Shown piece after piece: positions 18,731 through 26,612 of a stretch of 64,000 nucleotides of DNA. Location of the stretch: the NCBI GenBank assembly GCA_019358985.1, contig JAHHIJ010000020.1, positions 1-64,000 of the forward strand. Reading direction: 5' to 3'. A program made the position numbers and the translations under genes. Numbering within the stretch: position 1 is the first letter of the stretch; each line of letters begins with the position of its first letter. This stretch comes from Tolypothrix brevis GSE-NOS-MK-07-07A. Lineage in GTDB: Bacteria; Cyanobacteriota; Cyanobacteriia; Cyanobacteriales; Nostocaceae. Below the pieces are notes generated by a model that saw nothing but the letters and a program-made list of their open reading frames with translations, was not told the DNA's origin and did not search any database.

Positions 18731-19405
18731 TTAATAAGCACCGCTTTTTTTAAAGACGACCCAAACAGTTTTAACTATGAGACTTAAATCGTAGATAATA
18801 GACCACTTCCGCTGATAGTCAATATCCATGTTGACGATAGTTTCAAAGTCGTTAATGGAGGAACGACCATTAGCTTGCCAAACGCCTGTAATGCCTGGTT
18901 TAACTCGCAATCTTTGCCAGTGATGTGGTTCGTATTGGCTTACTTCGTCAAGAGTGGGTGGACGAGTACCAACTAAACTCATGTCTCCGATTAAGACGTT
19001 CCAAAATTGAGGAAATTCGTCTAAACTGGTGCGTCGCAAAAATTTCCCGACACGAGTAATGCGAGGATCATGCATACATTTAAAAATGTGACCTTTTGCC
19101 TCGTTTTTTACTAAATGCTTGAGTTTATCGGCACCAACAATCATAGAGCGAAATTTCCACATGCGGAAGGGTTTTCCGTTAAGACCGCAGCGAATTTGAG
19201 AATAAAATATGGGACCTGGGTTGTCAATTTTGTTGGCGATCGCTACTGGAATTGCTACCACAGCTGTAACCATCAACCCGATAATGGCTCCAAAAATGTC
19301 AATTAATCGTTTTACAGTGCTTACTGTTGATGCGTGTATAGAATGATTCATACTTACGGAATCATCCACAACAAAAGATTTTGGATCAGAAGTACAGATG
19401 GACAC
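18731..19405 (-). CDS. Sugar transferase (polyprenyl-phosphate glycosylphosphotransferase)
   Basis: The 224-residue protein has one transmembrane segment at about 35-58, followed by the catalytic bacterial sugar transferase domain (PF02397 type) with GPIFYSQIRCGLNGKPF, WKFRSM, RRTSLDEFPQFWNVLIGDMS, GTRPP and KPGITGVWQANGRS. Such enzymes load the first sugar-1-phosphate onto undecaprenyl phosphate to begin exopolysaccharide or O-antigen synthesis. This is the short form without the extra N-terminal membrane helices of WcaJ. No other exopolysaccharide genes flank it. The start is uncertain; an internal ATG at residue 19 is possible. Confidence 0.92.
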   Translation of the reverse strand: MSICTSDPKSFVVDDSVSMNHSIHASTVSTVKRLIDIFGAIIGLMVTAVVAIPVAIANKIDNPGPIFYSQIRCGLNGKPFRMWKFRSMIVGADKLKHLVKNEAKGHIFKCMHDPRITRVGKFLRRTSLDEFPQFWNVLIGDMSLVGTRPPTLDEVSQYEPHHWQRLRVKPGITGVWQANGRSSINDFETIVNMDIDYQRKWSIIYDLSLIVKTVWVVFKKSGAY

Positions 19406-19582
19406 GGCTATAATTCGGTTTTTACTGATTTAGATATTGATTTTATAAATGCCAATATAAACAATAAATTTTCTTGAGTAAATACTGAAACACCAATTTC
19501 ATCTAATCTTTCAATTAAGCAGAGTTTTTTAAATTTTCAGTATTTTATCGTCAGAAAATACTGAAAAAAACAATAACATCCA

Positions 19583-19606
19583 AGACGTAGCATTGCTACG
19601 TCTCTA
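19583..19606. repeat. GTAGAGACG-family palindrome (short left arm)
   Basis: Core TAGCATTGCTA with arms AGACG/CGTCT, lying between the sugar transferase and the Hsp70-like gene. Confidence 0.75.
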
Positions 19607-19649
19607 CGTCATATGTAATAACACTGTCACGATATTATGAACTTTCAAG

Positions 19650-19682
19650 ATTCCCGACTTATTTAAGTAAGAAGTCGGGAAT
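19650..19682. repeat. Hairpin repeat ATTCCCGACTT/AAGTCGGGAAT
   Basis: A perfect 11-bp inverted repeat with an 11-nt loop, just downstream of the Hsp70-like gene. It is related to the hairpin at 6384-6417. It may act as a transcript end, but there is no U-tract. Confidence 0.65.
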
Positions 19683-19692
19683 GTGACTACAC

Positions 19693-22600
19693 TTAGTTAC
19701 TGACAAGTACGAAGTTAACTGTGTAAGGTTCCTCAAAGGATTGCTGAGTACTGGCTTTGATCGCATCGAGATAGCGACGTAGAGCCTGTAGTTGTTGGGA
19801 ATTAGAACGATAGGTAAGGCTACCTTGTTTGTCAAAAAGGGCTTGGGCAGCGATCGCTTTATAGTCAGGATTTTCTTTTGAAGTCTGAGTCAACCAGTTG
19901 GAATCTTGCCCAGAAGGAATCAAACCAGGAGGTAATTCACCTTCTAAAAAAGCCAGCAAGCGTTGCTGACAAGCACGGGTATTAATACCTTGATTCTCGA
20001 ATAACTGAATAACTTCGTTAAAAGATAGCGATCGCTCTGGAATTAGTCGCAGCAATTCACTAAACAAGAAATAATCTGTATACTGTTGCTTGGCTACGTC
20101 TACAACTTGGGGATGCAAAGGCAACATCGCCAAACCATAAGCAACTCGGCTACAAGTGGGAACACCGTCAGTTGTAGACAAATCTTGAATAATCTTAGCG
20201 TTGGGGAGTTTTTGCCGCAGCCAACTCCTCACCGCAGCGCAATTTGCTACTCCACCGGTGAGTATAGCTTGATTAATAGCTTCTGTCGGAATTCCCTTGG
20301 CTACTAACAATCTGTTAAGTTCTCGGTTGAGACGCCGCACAAACGGAACAAATACCTGAGCCTCTAAATCTCGCCGATGTAACACCCACCGCTGATCTGC
20401 AAATTCCAAAGTAAAAGATTCTTGGTGCTGTAAAATCAATTTTAAAGCAAGTCCTGTATCTAATACCGCTTGTCCCAAAAGAGAACTTTCGAGCCTTTGC
20501 TGAAGACGAATGCGAGTTGTGATATCGGGTTCCCCAGGTCGAGGAAGTTCTAATTCTTCTAAATTCAAACTTGACAGGTGCATTTGGTCTAAACCAGGAA
20601 TTGCTGGTTGCCAATGCAAAGGATTATTGTTAGTAGTTTTGCGATCGCCTTCTATTTGTTGGTGTGGTTGTCGCCATTTTTGGGGAAACAGTAACTGACA
20701 GACAATATCTTGCTCAATTCCTTTGCCAGCATAAGCAAAACCGTGGAGCATAAAATTACTGTGTGTAAGTTCTTGCAGGTTTTCTGGCAAATCGACTAAC
20801 GCCATTTCCGTGGAAGTTGCGCCAATATTAATTGTGAGAGTACTACCAATGGGACGCCGATCGCTTTGAATTGGTGGAGAATAACCTTCGGGAACGCTAA
20901 ATTGTACAGTTTCACCGTTAGCACCGTCAAGTTCACTGAGCAGACTAGCGATCGCTTCTTCCACAAAAAATACTTGCTGTGGATGCTGGACTATTTTGCT
21001 GGTGAGCAAAGCTTCGCGGACATTAAAGCGATATTGTTCCGACCAGTTAGATGGACAAGTACAAATTACACCAGCAATATTATTGATAATTGTCTGAAAA
21101 CTTTGTTCATCTATACCAACAACTGCCGCAGTTAAACCTGGTGTGGTGCTAGTGCGATCGCATTTGAGAGTTAAGAACAATTTGGAGAGCGATCGCACAA
21201 CCCAAATCAAAGGACCTGCGGAAAATTCATTTAATTGCAATACAGGTTCCCATTTTTCTTGTTCGTTTTTGTAGGCGATCGCTATTTGTAAATAAGGCTT
21301 CAACTGGGCTGAATAAACACTGTTTGTTTGCGTTTCTGACTGAGATTCAGAAGCCACAGCTACTGGTGCTAAGGAGTGGAGTGTTTCTGGATTTGACATC
21401 TCGTTACCAGATACAGAAGCCGCAGGTAAATAAACTTCTGCTGGTAAACGAAATGATGGTTTTAATGAAGTTGCTGCCGATTGTTTTTCTGCTGACCAAT
21501 AAAGAGGATAGACTACATTTGTGGAGCGATTCAACAGTGCGGCAGAAATTCCAGTTGTACCCAAATCGATTCCCAGATACCAAACTGAACCATCAAGATT
21601 GAAGGATTCTACTTGATTTGTCGAGCCGGAACTTGCTTCATCTGTCGGTTCAGTCTTTTCACTTGACGCGGGGAAAATCTCTAACACCTCAACAACAGAC
21701 TCAGCCGCAGTCAAAGTCTTTTCTGTTATAAATTGATTTTCTAAGTTGATTTCTGGTTGGGATTCCGAATTTAACTGCCGATCAAAATCAGCTAAATCTT
21801 GATTTAATTGCTCTAACTGGTCTTCGTCTAAGGAAATATCAAAAACGGAGTCAGCGATCGCTTCAGCTTGAGAGAGTAAATTTTCCTGGGGAGAAGCGCT
21901 AATATAGTTTGGTTGCTGTGGTTCTTCATCTTTGGTCACTACTTCCGAACTTTTAATTTCTGAAGTATTTGGCGCCACATAAATGAACAAGTCGCCCAAG
22001 ACTGTGATTGTATCGGCAATTGTCGGCTCTTGAACAGATACAACTGTTAAATCTTCTACTTCGGGCAAACTCACATCAGTATCATTATCAAATATTAATA
22101 TTTCCGAAGTATCTGATATTGCTGATGTTGGGTTGCTTGCATCCCCAAGAACTGTTAAATCTTCTACTTCGGGCAAACTAACATCAGTATCATTATCAAA
22201 TATTAATATTTCCGAAGTATCTGATATTGCTGATGTTGGGTTGCTTGCATCCCCAAGATCCGCGTTTAATTCTAACAGCCAAGGATCTTCTGGAACAATG
22301 AGAGAATCCAGTTGTTGGACTTCGTTTGTGATCAAAGCAGATGCATCATCTATAACATTTATTTCTCGATTAATTATTTCCGGGGTGACATCATTCTGAA
22401 TAACCTCTGGTTGCAATTTTGTAGGGCTTTCTGCCGACATAGTTGAAGCAGTAACAGATATTTCTCGATTAATTATTTCCGGGGTGACATCATTCTGAAT
22501 AACCTCTGGTTGCAATTTTGTAGGGCTTTCTGCCGACATAGTTGAAGCAGTAACAGATATTTCTCGATTAATTATTTCCGGGGTGACATCATTCTGAATA

Positions 22601-23757
22601 ACCTCTGGTTGCAATTTTGTAGGGCTTTCTGCCGACATAGTTGAAGCAGTAACAGATAAATTATCTGTTATATCCGAATCTTGATTTGTGTCAATTTTTT
22701 GGCTTTGTTCGGCGAGATTTTCAGTACCAAACAAACTGGCATAAAGCTGATCTACTTCATCAACAACTAACTGAGTATTCGGCTGTAATGCGGTTGTTGG
22801 AGGATTAACAGTAACTTGGGATTTTGGCTCATCCACAGCAAAAAGTGCTGTATCTAAATCCGTTGTCGCGGGGGCATCTTGTTGAATAATTGTTGGTGAT
22901 GAAGAGGTTTCGTTTTCTCCCCTTAAAGAAGATTGCTGCAAGTGAGAAGTCAAATTGTTGACAAAGCTGCTCATCAAGTGTTCTGTTTGCACTCCTTGGC
23001 TGTGCATTCTCGCTAATGCTTGAGATAATGAATCGTGGTAAGTGTGAATGTTACGCTGTAGTGCTTCAAAGACGATATTCACAGTTCCATCTAACGATAA
23101 AAGACGGCGATCCAACTCCGTAGCAAAACGTGTTAACTGTTCTACCTGTGTTGATTCTGAAAATGGTGGAGTCGAGGCAGATTCTAGTTCTGTTGAGTAA
23201 TTAGTATCGAGATGCTGGCTGGTACAGGAAGCTAAATTATCTGTTATTTGTGGCGTTATTGGCACTATGCGATTCATCAACACCTGCAAAAATTCCGAAA
23301 TCATCTGCTCCTGATTTGCTATCTGCTGGGTTAAGGAGTAGTTGTGCAATCGCCGTTGCTCTAATTGTCTGATTTCTTGTACTAAAGTGGCTCGCTCTTG
23401 CAACAAAACTTGTAATTCTCCTTGCAACGGCTGAAGCAGTGCGGAAAAATCAATTTTTTGCTCTTGGGGGATCTGGACACTCTGTTGTTGGTTTTGATTT
23501 GGCTGTGGTGAAGACTCACTATTACCTTGATTGGCAAATTTTGCTAATAAAGGCGATAATTGTGGCTGTTCGGCAAGCTTGTTTTCTGATTCGCTTTCTC
23601 TTAATTTGATGAGAAAGTCGCGAATTCGTTCTAAAACCTGTCTTGGCTCTTGTGCTGCCTGACCGGATAGAACTCTGGGTAAGCGTTTGCCGGTTTTAGC
23701 GAATAAGTCCTCAATATCTGCGATTAGTCTTTGTATTTCTTCAAAGCGGGAAGTCAC
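19693..23757 (-). CDS. Long Hsp70-like ATPase-fold protein with internal repeats
   Basis: The 1354-residue protein has a charged, coiled-coil N-terminus (about 1-290), a long acidic low-complexity linker and a C-terminal Hsp70/actin-type ATPase (about 720-1300). The ATPase shows phosphate-1 YLGIDLGTTGISAALLN, CTCPSNWSEQYRFNVREALL, VEEAIASLLSEL, a phosphate-2-like TLTINIGATSTEMALVDL and the adenosine loop AILTGGVANCAAVRSWL. The linker carries three copies of a 33-residue unit and two of a 36-residue unit, perfect or nearly so at DNA level. There is no canonical substrate-binding domain, so it is not DnaK. A chaperone-like or scaffold role is inferred only. No signal peptide was seen. Confidence 0.8.
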   Translation of the reverse strand: MTSRFEEIQRLIADIEDLFAKTGKRLPRVLSGQAAQEPRQVLERIRDFLIKLRESESENKLAEQPQLSPLLAKFANQGNSESSPQPNQNQQQSVQIPQEQKIDFSALLQPLQGELQVLLQERATLVQEIRQLEQRRLHNYSLTQQIANQEQMISEFLQVLMNRIVPITPQITDNLASCTSQHLDTNYSTELESASTPPFSESTQVEQLTRFATELDRRLLSLDGTVNIVFEALQRNIHTYHDSLSQALARMHSQGVQTEHLMSSFVNNLTSHLQQSSLRGENETSSSPTIIQQDAPATTDLDTALFAVDEPKSQVTVNPPTTALQPNTQLVVDEVDQLYASLFGTENLAEQSQKIDTNQDSDITDNLSVTASTMSAESPTKLQPEVIQNDVTPEIINREISVTASTMSAESPTKLQPEVIQNDVTPEIINREISVTASTMSAESPTKLQPEVIQNDVTPEIINREINVIDDASALITNEVQQLDSLIVPEDPWLLELNADLGDASNPTSAISDTSEILIFDNDTDVSLPEVEDLTVLGDASNPTSAISDTSEILIFDNDTDVSLPEVEDLTVVSVQEPTIADTITVLGDLFIYVAPNTSEIKSSEVVTKDEEPQQPNYISASPQENLLSQAEAIADSVFDISLDEDQLEQLNQDLADFDRQLNSESQPEINLENQFITEKTLTAAESVVEVLEIFPASSEKTEPTDEASSGSTNQVESFNLDGSVWYLGIDLGTTGISAALLNRSTNVVYPLYWSAEKQSAATSLKPSFRLPAEVYLPAASVSGNEMSNPETLHSLAPVAVASESQSETQTNSVYSAQLKPYLQIAIAYKNEQEKWEPVLQLNEFSAGPLIWVVRSLSKLFLTLKCDRTSTTPGLTAAVVGIDEQSFQTIINNIAGVICTCPSNWSEQYRFNVREALLTSKIVQHPQQVFFVEEAIASLLSELDGANGETVQFSVPEGYSPPIQSDRRPIGSTLTINIGATSTEMALVDLPENLQELTHSNFMLHGFAYAGKGIEQDIVCQLLFPQKWRQPHQQIEGDRKTTNNNPLHWQPAIPGLDQMHLSSLNLEELELPRPGEPDITTRIRLQQRLESSLLGQAVLDTGLALKLILQHQESFTLEFADQRWVLHRRDLEAQVFVPFVRRLNRELNRLLVAKGIPTEAINQAILTGGVANCAAVRSWLRQKLPNAKIIQDLSTTDGVPTCSRVAYGLAMLPLHPQVVDVAKQQYTDYFLFSELLRLIPERSLSFNEVIQLFENQGINTRACQQRLLAFLEGELPPGLIPSGQDSNWLTQTSKENPDYKAIAAQALFDKQGSLTYRSNSQQLQALRRYLDAIKASTQQSFEEPYTVNFVLVSN
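22043..22258. repeat. Two tandem 108-bp coding repeats
   Basis: Two copies (22043-22150, 22151-22258) with nearly no differences, inside the Hsp70-like gene. They encode a 36-residue acidic unit containing AISDTSEILIFDNDTDVSLP. The length is a multiple of three, so copy-number changes keep the frame. Confidence 0.9.
22361..22657. repeat. Three tandem 99-bp coding repeats
   Basis: Copies at 22361-22459, 22460-22558 and 22559-22657 encode a 33-residue unit with STMSAESPTKLQPEVIQND. The near-perfect DNA identity indicates recent expansion or active homogenisation. Confidence 0.92.
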
Positions 23758-23845
23758 TGTGATTTACCTTAGCTACAACTGTACGTTATCTTTTATAAGA
23801 AATAGCATTTGTGGCTCCCGTTTGCTCTCAGGAGGTTATAAGTTA

Positions 23846-24097
23846 TTATTTTCCCCCCTCTTCCCCTCTCCCCTTCTCCCCTCCCACTTCTGGAACGGGA
23901 TCGTATCCACCAGGATGAAACGGATGACAGCGTAAAATACGCCAAATTGCCATACTCGTCCCACGCAGAACACCAAATCGCTCAATTGCTTCAATAGCAT
24001 ACATTGAACAAGTGGGCTGAAAGCGACAGCTAGGGGGAAACAGTGGTGATATGAAAATGCGATAACCTTTTATTAACCAAATAAATAATAATTTCAT
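23846..24097 (-). CDS. yidD: Membrane protein insertion efficiency factor YidD
   Basis: The protein of about 83 residues begins with an amphipathic/hydrophobic helix ([18 protein letters not shown]). The YidD signature follows: [20 protein letters not shown], the basic segment [20 protein letters not shown] and conserved cysteines. YidD assists YidC/Sec-dependent insertion of inner-membrane proteins. The C-terminal tail ([12 protein letters not shown]) comes from a low-complexity C/T-rich intergenic-type repeat and is probably not functional. The ORF is open to 24121, but the ATG at 24097 fits the family start. The next gene runs divergently from close by. Confidence 0.92.
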   Translation of the reverse strand: MKLLFIWLIKGYRIFISPLFPPSCRFQPTCSMYAIEAIERFGVLRGTSMAIWRILRCHPFHPGGYDPVPEVGGEKGRGEEGGK

Positions 24098-24120
24098 CGC
24101 AGTAACCCAAATCTTATACA

Positions 24121-24858
24121 TTGGTAATAAGCGTCAACATTTTTCATATTGTTGTATTGTTAACTTCATTTTTTGATTTACAGTCAAGTGCATCTTTGTC
24201 GCTGCAAGTTGCGATCGCTGCCGTTTGGGTGTTACTCATCCTCCTGATTGCGTGGCTGACAAATCGTTTTGTCAATAGCGATGCAGAACTTTTGCGAAAA
24301 ATAGTTCATATTGGTACTGGCAATGTGATTTTATTTGCTTGGTTACTAGATATCCCCGCGAGTGTAGGGATTGCAGCTTCGATTTTAGCAAGTGCTGTTA
24401 CTTTATTGTCCTATATATTTCCGATTCTTCCAGCTATTAATAGTGTCGGACGCCAAAGTTTGGGGACATTTTTTTATGCTGTTAGTATAGGGGTTTTAGT
24501 TGCTTGCTTCTGGCACTTGCAACAACCTCAGTATGCAGCTATAGGTATTTTAATAATGGCATGGGGTGATGGATTAGCAGCGCTGATTGGACAGAGATTT
24601 GGTAAACATAAATATCAAGTGTTTGGAGGGCAAAAAAGCTGGGAAGGCTCTTTGACGATGGCTATTGTCAGCTATATTGTCTGTAGTTTGATTTTACTCT
24701 TCACACTGGGCAATGTGTGGCAAACTTGGTTGGTATCGCTGCTGGTTGCTTTGGTAGCTACTGCTTTAGAAGCTTTTTCTTTTTTGGGAGTTGACAATTT
24801 AACAGTTCCTCTGGGTAGTGCGGCTTTTGCTTTTGTGTTAATTCAATTACTTAGTTGA
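24121..24858 (+). CDS. Phytol kinase-like protein (SEC59/DGK1/VTE5 family)
   Basis: The 245-residue polytopic membrane protein has about seven hydrophobic segments. Family motifs are [12 protein letters not shown] (about residue 58), [20 protein letters not shown] (about 142-161) and [12 protein letters not shown]. Members phosphorylate phytol or other polyprenols/diacylglycerol using CTP; in cyanobacteria and plastids the VTE5 branch salvages phytol from chlorophyll for tocopherol synthesis. The start is uncertain: the frame opens with TTG at 24121 and no in-frame ATG lies near the N-terminus, so another TTG further in may be used. The exact substrate is not decided by the sequence. Confidence 0.85.
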   Translation: MVISVNIFHIVVLLTSFFDLQSSASLSLQVAIAAVWVLLILLIAWLTNRFVNSDAELLRKIVHIGTGNVILFAWLLDIPASVGIAASILASAVTLLSYIFPILPAINSVGRQSLGTFFYAVSIGVLVACFWHLQQPQYAAIGILIMAWGDGLAALIGQRFGKHKYQVFGGQKSWEGSLTMAIVSYIVCSLILLFTLGNVWQTWLVSLLVALVATALEAFSFLGVDNLTVPLGSAAFAFVLIQLLS

Positions 24859-24926
24859 GAATAAATAGGATTTTTAAACGCAGAGTAATCGCAGAGTTAC
24901 GCAGAGGTTTTTTTAGTTAAGCCGCA

Positions 24927-25385
24927 TTAGTTGTGACATCTGCCATGACTATAATATTGGCATCTGTAGTTGTGTCGTCTGTGATAATTTTGGGGTTGAT
25001 ATTGACGCTGGTATCTGTAGTAATGCCGTCTGGGATGACGATTTTGACGATAGTAAACGCGGTTTTGATTATACCTGCGATGATGACGCACTCGGCGATG
25101 ATATCGATAGCTGTGGGAACGCACCTTTTGTCTATAACGACGAAGACGCTGGTGTTGGATGTTTTGATAATACTCGTATTTGGTCTGTTTTACTTGGGTT
25201 GTATCACTTTCCGAATTGCCCTGAATTGATGAATCCTCTTTATTGGCAAGGGTGGAAGTAACTGGCAATGTCGATTCTTGAGACTGTGGCTGGTTCTGCA
25301 CTTTATTTACTAAATGTGCTGCTGCTGTCTCAAATCCCAGGAAACTGGGCAATAGTAAAGCACTAACTACGAATTTCCAAAACAT
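24927..25385 (-). CDS. Small secreted protein, basic and rich in Tyr/Arg/His
   Basis: The protein of about 152 residues begins MFWKFVVSALLLPSFLGFET with a clear signal peptide and an Ala-rich cleavage region (TAAAH). A short polar linker follows, then a C-terminal half made almost entirely of Arg, His, Tyr, Gln and Asn (for example RRYRQKVRSHSYRYHRRVRH). The ATG at 25385 has a good AGGAAC ribosome-binding site and was preferred to the open upstream extension to 25472. No family was recognised. A polycationic exported protein could bind wall polymers, sheath polysaccharide or metals; this is inference. An overlapping plus-strand ORF (24933-25229) is its shadow. Confidence 0.6.
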   Translation of the reverse strand: MFWKFVVSALLLPSFLGFETAAAHLVNKVQNQPQSQESTLPVTSTLANKEDSSIQGNSESDTTQVKQTKYEYYQNIQHQRLRRYRQKVRSHSYRYHRRVRHHRRYNQNRVYYRQNRHPRRHYYRYQRQYQPQNYHRRHNYRCQYYSHGRCHN

Positions 25386-25700
25386 TGTTGAAGTGTTCCT
25401 AGTTTTTGGTTCTCTAGCAAATGAAATGGCTAAATTTATCCCTAGCGTATTTTTTGCACGAGGAATAAACAAAGCCTTTAGTTAGGACTTACCACGGCTA
25501 GTATTATTAAGAGAGTATCCAGGCGATCGCTTCTTTCACTTTCTCATAAATATTAATTATTTTATAACATTTATAGGACTTACGCATCGAGTACGAAATG
25601 TAGGGGCAATTCATGAATTGCCCCTAGAGGAAATCAAGGCTTTAAGTGGCTTTTTGCGCTCATTCCTAATTGACAAAGGCGTTCCATAATATTCAAATGT

Positions 25701-25957
25701 GTAGAGACGTAGCAATGCTACGTCTCTACAAGGATTGTAGATAATGCATAAATAATTTATAGCAGATGTCTATGGATAATAGATAGTAAGACGTAGCAAT
25801 GCTACGTCTCTACAAGGATTGTAGATAATGCATAAATAATTTATAGCAGATCTCTATGGATAATAGATAGTAAGACGTAGCAATGCTACGTCTCTACAAG
25901 GATTGTAGATAATGCATAAATAATTTATAGCAGATCTCTATGGATAATAGATAGTAA
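25701..25957. repeat. Three tandem 84-bp repeats built on a palindrome
   Basis: Units at 25706-25789, 25790-25873 and 25874-25957 are almost identical. Each holds the palindrome with core TAGCAATGCTA plus about 55 bp of AT-rich sequence (AAGGATTGTAGATAATGCAT...). The first unit has the complete left arm (from 25701). No ORF is present. Confidence 0.93.
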
Positions 25958-25985
25958 AAAGAGGAATAACTAACAACTAACTCCC

Positions 25986-26025
25986 AACAAAAAAAGTCGG
26001 TGGAGCTTACTTTTCCGCCGACTTT
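25986..26025 (-). terminator. Rho-independent terminator
   Basis: On the minus strand a 12-bp stem (arms 26014-26025 and 25993-26004, AAAGTCGGCGGA pairing with TCCACCGACTTT, one G-U pair) with a 9-nt loop is followed by a U-rich run. It sits 30 bp after the stop of the 53-residue ORF and supports that ORF being a real transcribed gene. Confidence 0.85.
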
Positions 26026-26055
26026 GAGTTTGATTGACACGTTTCATATCATGAT

Positions 26056-26217
26056 TTACCAACTGTCGGTTTCACCTTCCTTTTCCTTATAAGGTTCACC
26101 TGTAAAGGGTTGTATACCAATAACAGGATAAGCATCATCATTAGGACCAAAAATCCGCATCGCTGCTTCAGAAATATACTGGGTAATCCTTGCTAAAATA
26201 CTGGAGATAACCGTCAT
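26056..26217 (-). CDS. Small conserved-looking 53-residue protein, function unknown
   Basis: The ORF starts with ATG and has a good AAGGA ribosome-binding site 9 nt upstream. The protein begins MTVISSILARITQYISEAAM, which could form an amphipathic helix. A loop RIFGPNDDAYPVIGIQPF and a charged end (GEPYKEKEGETDSW) follow. The dedicated terminator and long flanking spacers suggest an independent small transcript. It lacks a signal peptide, cysteines and a clear membrane span. I do not recognise a named family, but the sequence looks constrained rather than random. It lies upstream of, and divergent to, the NAD operon. Confidence 0.65.
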   Translation of the reverse strand: MTVISSILARITQYISEAAMRIFGPNDDAYPVIGIQPFTGEPYKEKEGETDSW

Positions 26218-26551
26218 GTTAAATTATCCTTTTTTCGCAGTGTTTTTAATTGCCATATATCTACTTTAATTCTCTTATTCTCGACTGGTTCATATTCTCA
26301 ATATATTGACAAGCTACGCAATAAGTCTTAAGGTGCCTTTGCAATAGTTTATATAAATAAATCTTGACCTTTGATTATAACAAGTATTCCACGCTTTATA
26401 AACGTAAAATTATACGAATTAAGTTTTGAACGATTATCAAGTTATTTATCACAATTACTATAAAGAAATATGAACTAATTGATAAATATAGTATTAATCT
26501 GACTGGGAAAACCTGATTTAAAACACTCTTATGACATAAGTCCTGGGACAC
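26218..26551. other. Divergent AT-rich spacer
   Basis: This very AT-rich DNA lies between the 53-residue ORF (minus) and pncB (plus). It should hold the promoter of the small ORF. No repeats were seen. Confidence 0.5.
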
Positions 26552-26586
26552 TTGACATTATTTATGGTAAGTTTTACCATAAATAA
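26552..26586 (+). promoter_or_regulatory. pncB promoter overlapped by a perfect palindrome (candidate NrtR operator)
   Basis: TTGACA at 26552-26557 is a perfect -35 box. At 17 bp spacing TACCAT (26575-26580) is a plausible -10. Between and across them lies a perfect inverted repeat with 13-bp arms (TTATTTATGGTAA, 26558-26570, and its complement, 26574-26586) around 3 nt. A dimeric repressor bound here would block RNA polymerase. The operon encodes an NrtR-type regulator, the obvious candidate to bind it. Confidence 0.75.
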
Positions 26587-26612
26587 AAGCATTCTTCTAA
26601 AGGCACGCGAGC

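Noticed and set aside
24933-25229. 98-codon plus ORF rich in Ile/Val/Met
   Set aside because: It is antisense to the Arg/His/Tyr-rich tail of the minus-strand secreted protein, and its hydrophobic composition is the complement of that codon bias. It has no ribosome-binding site.
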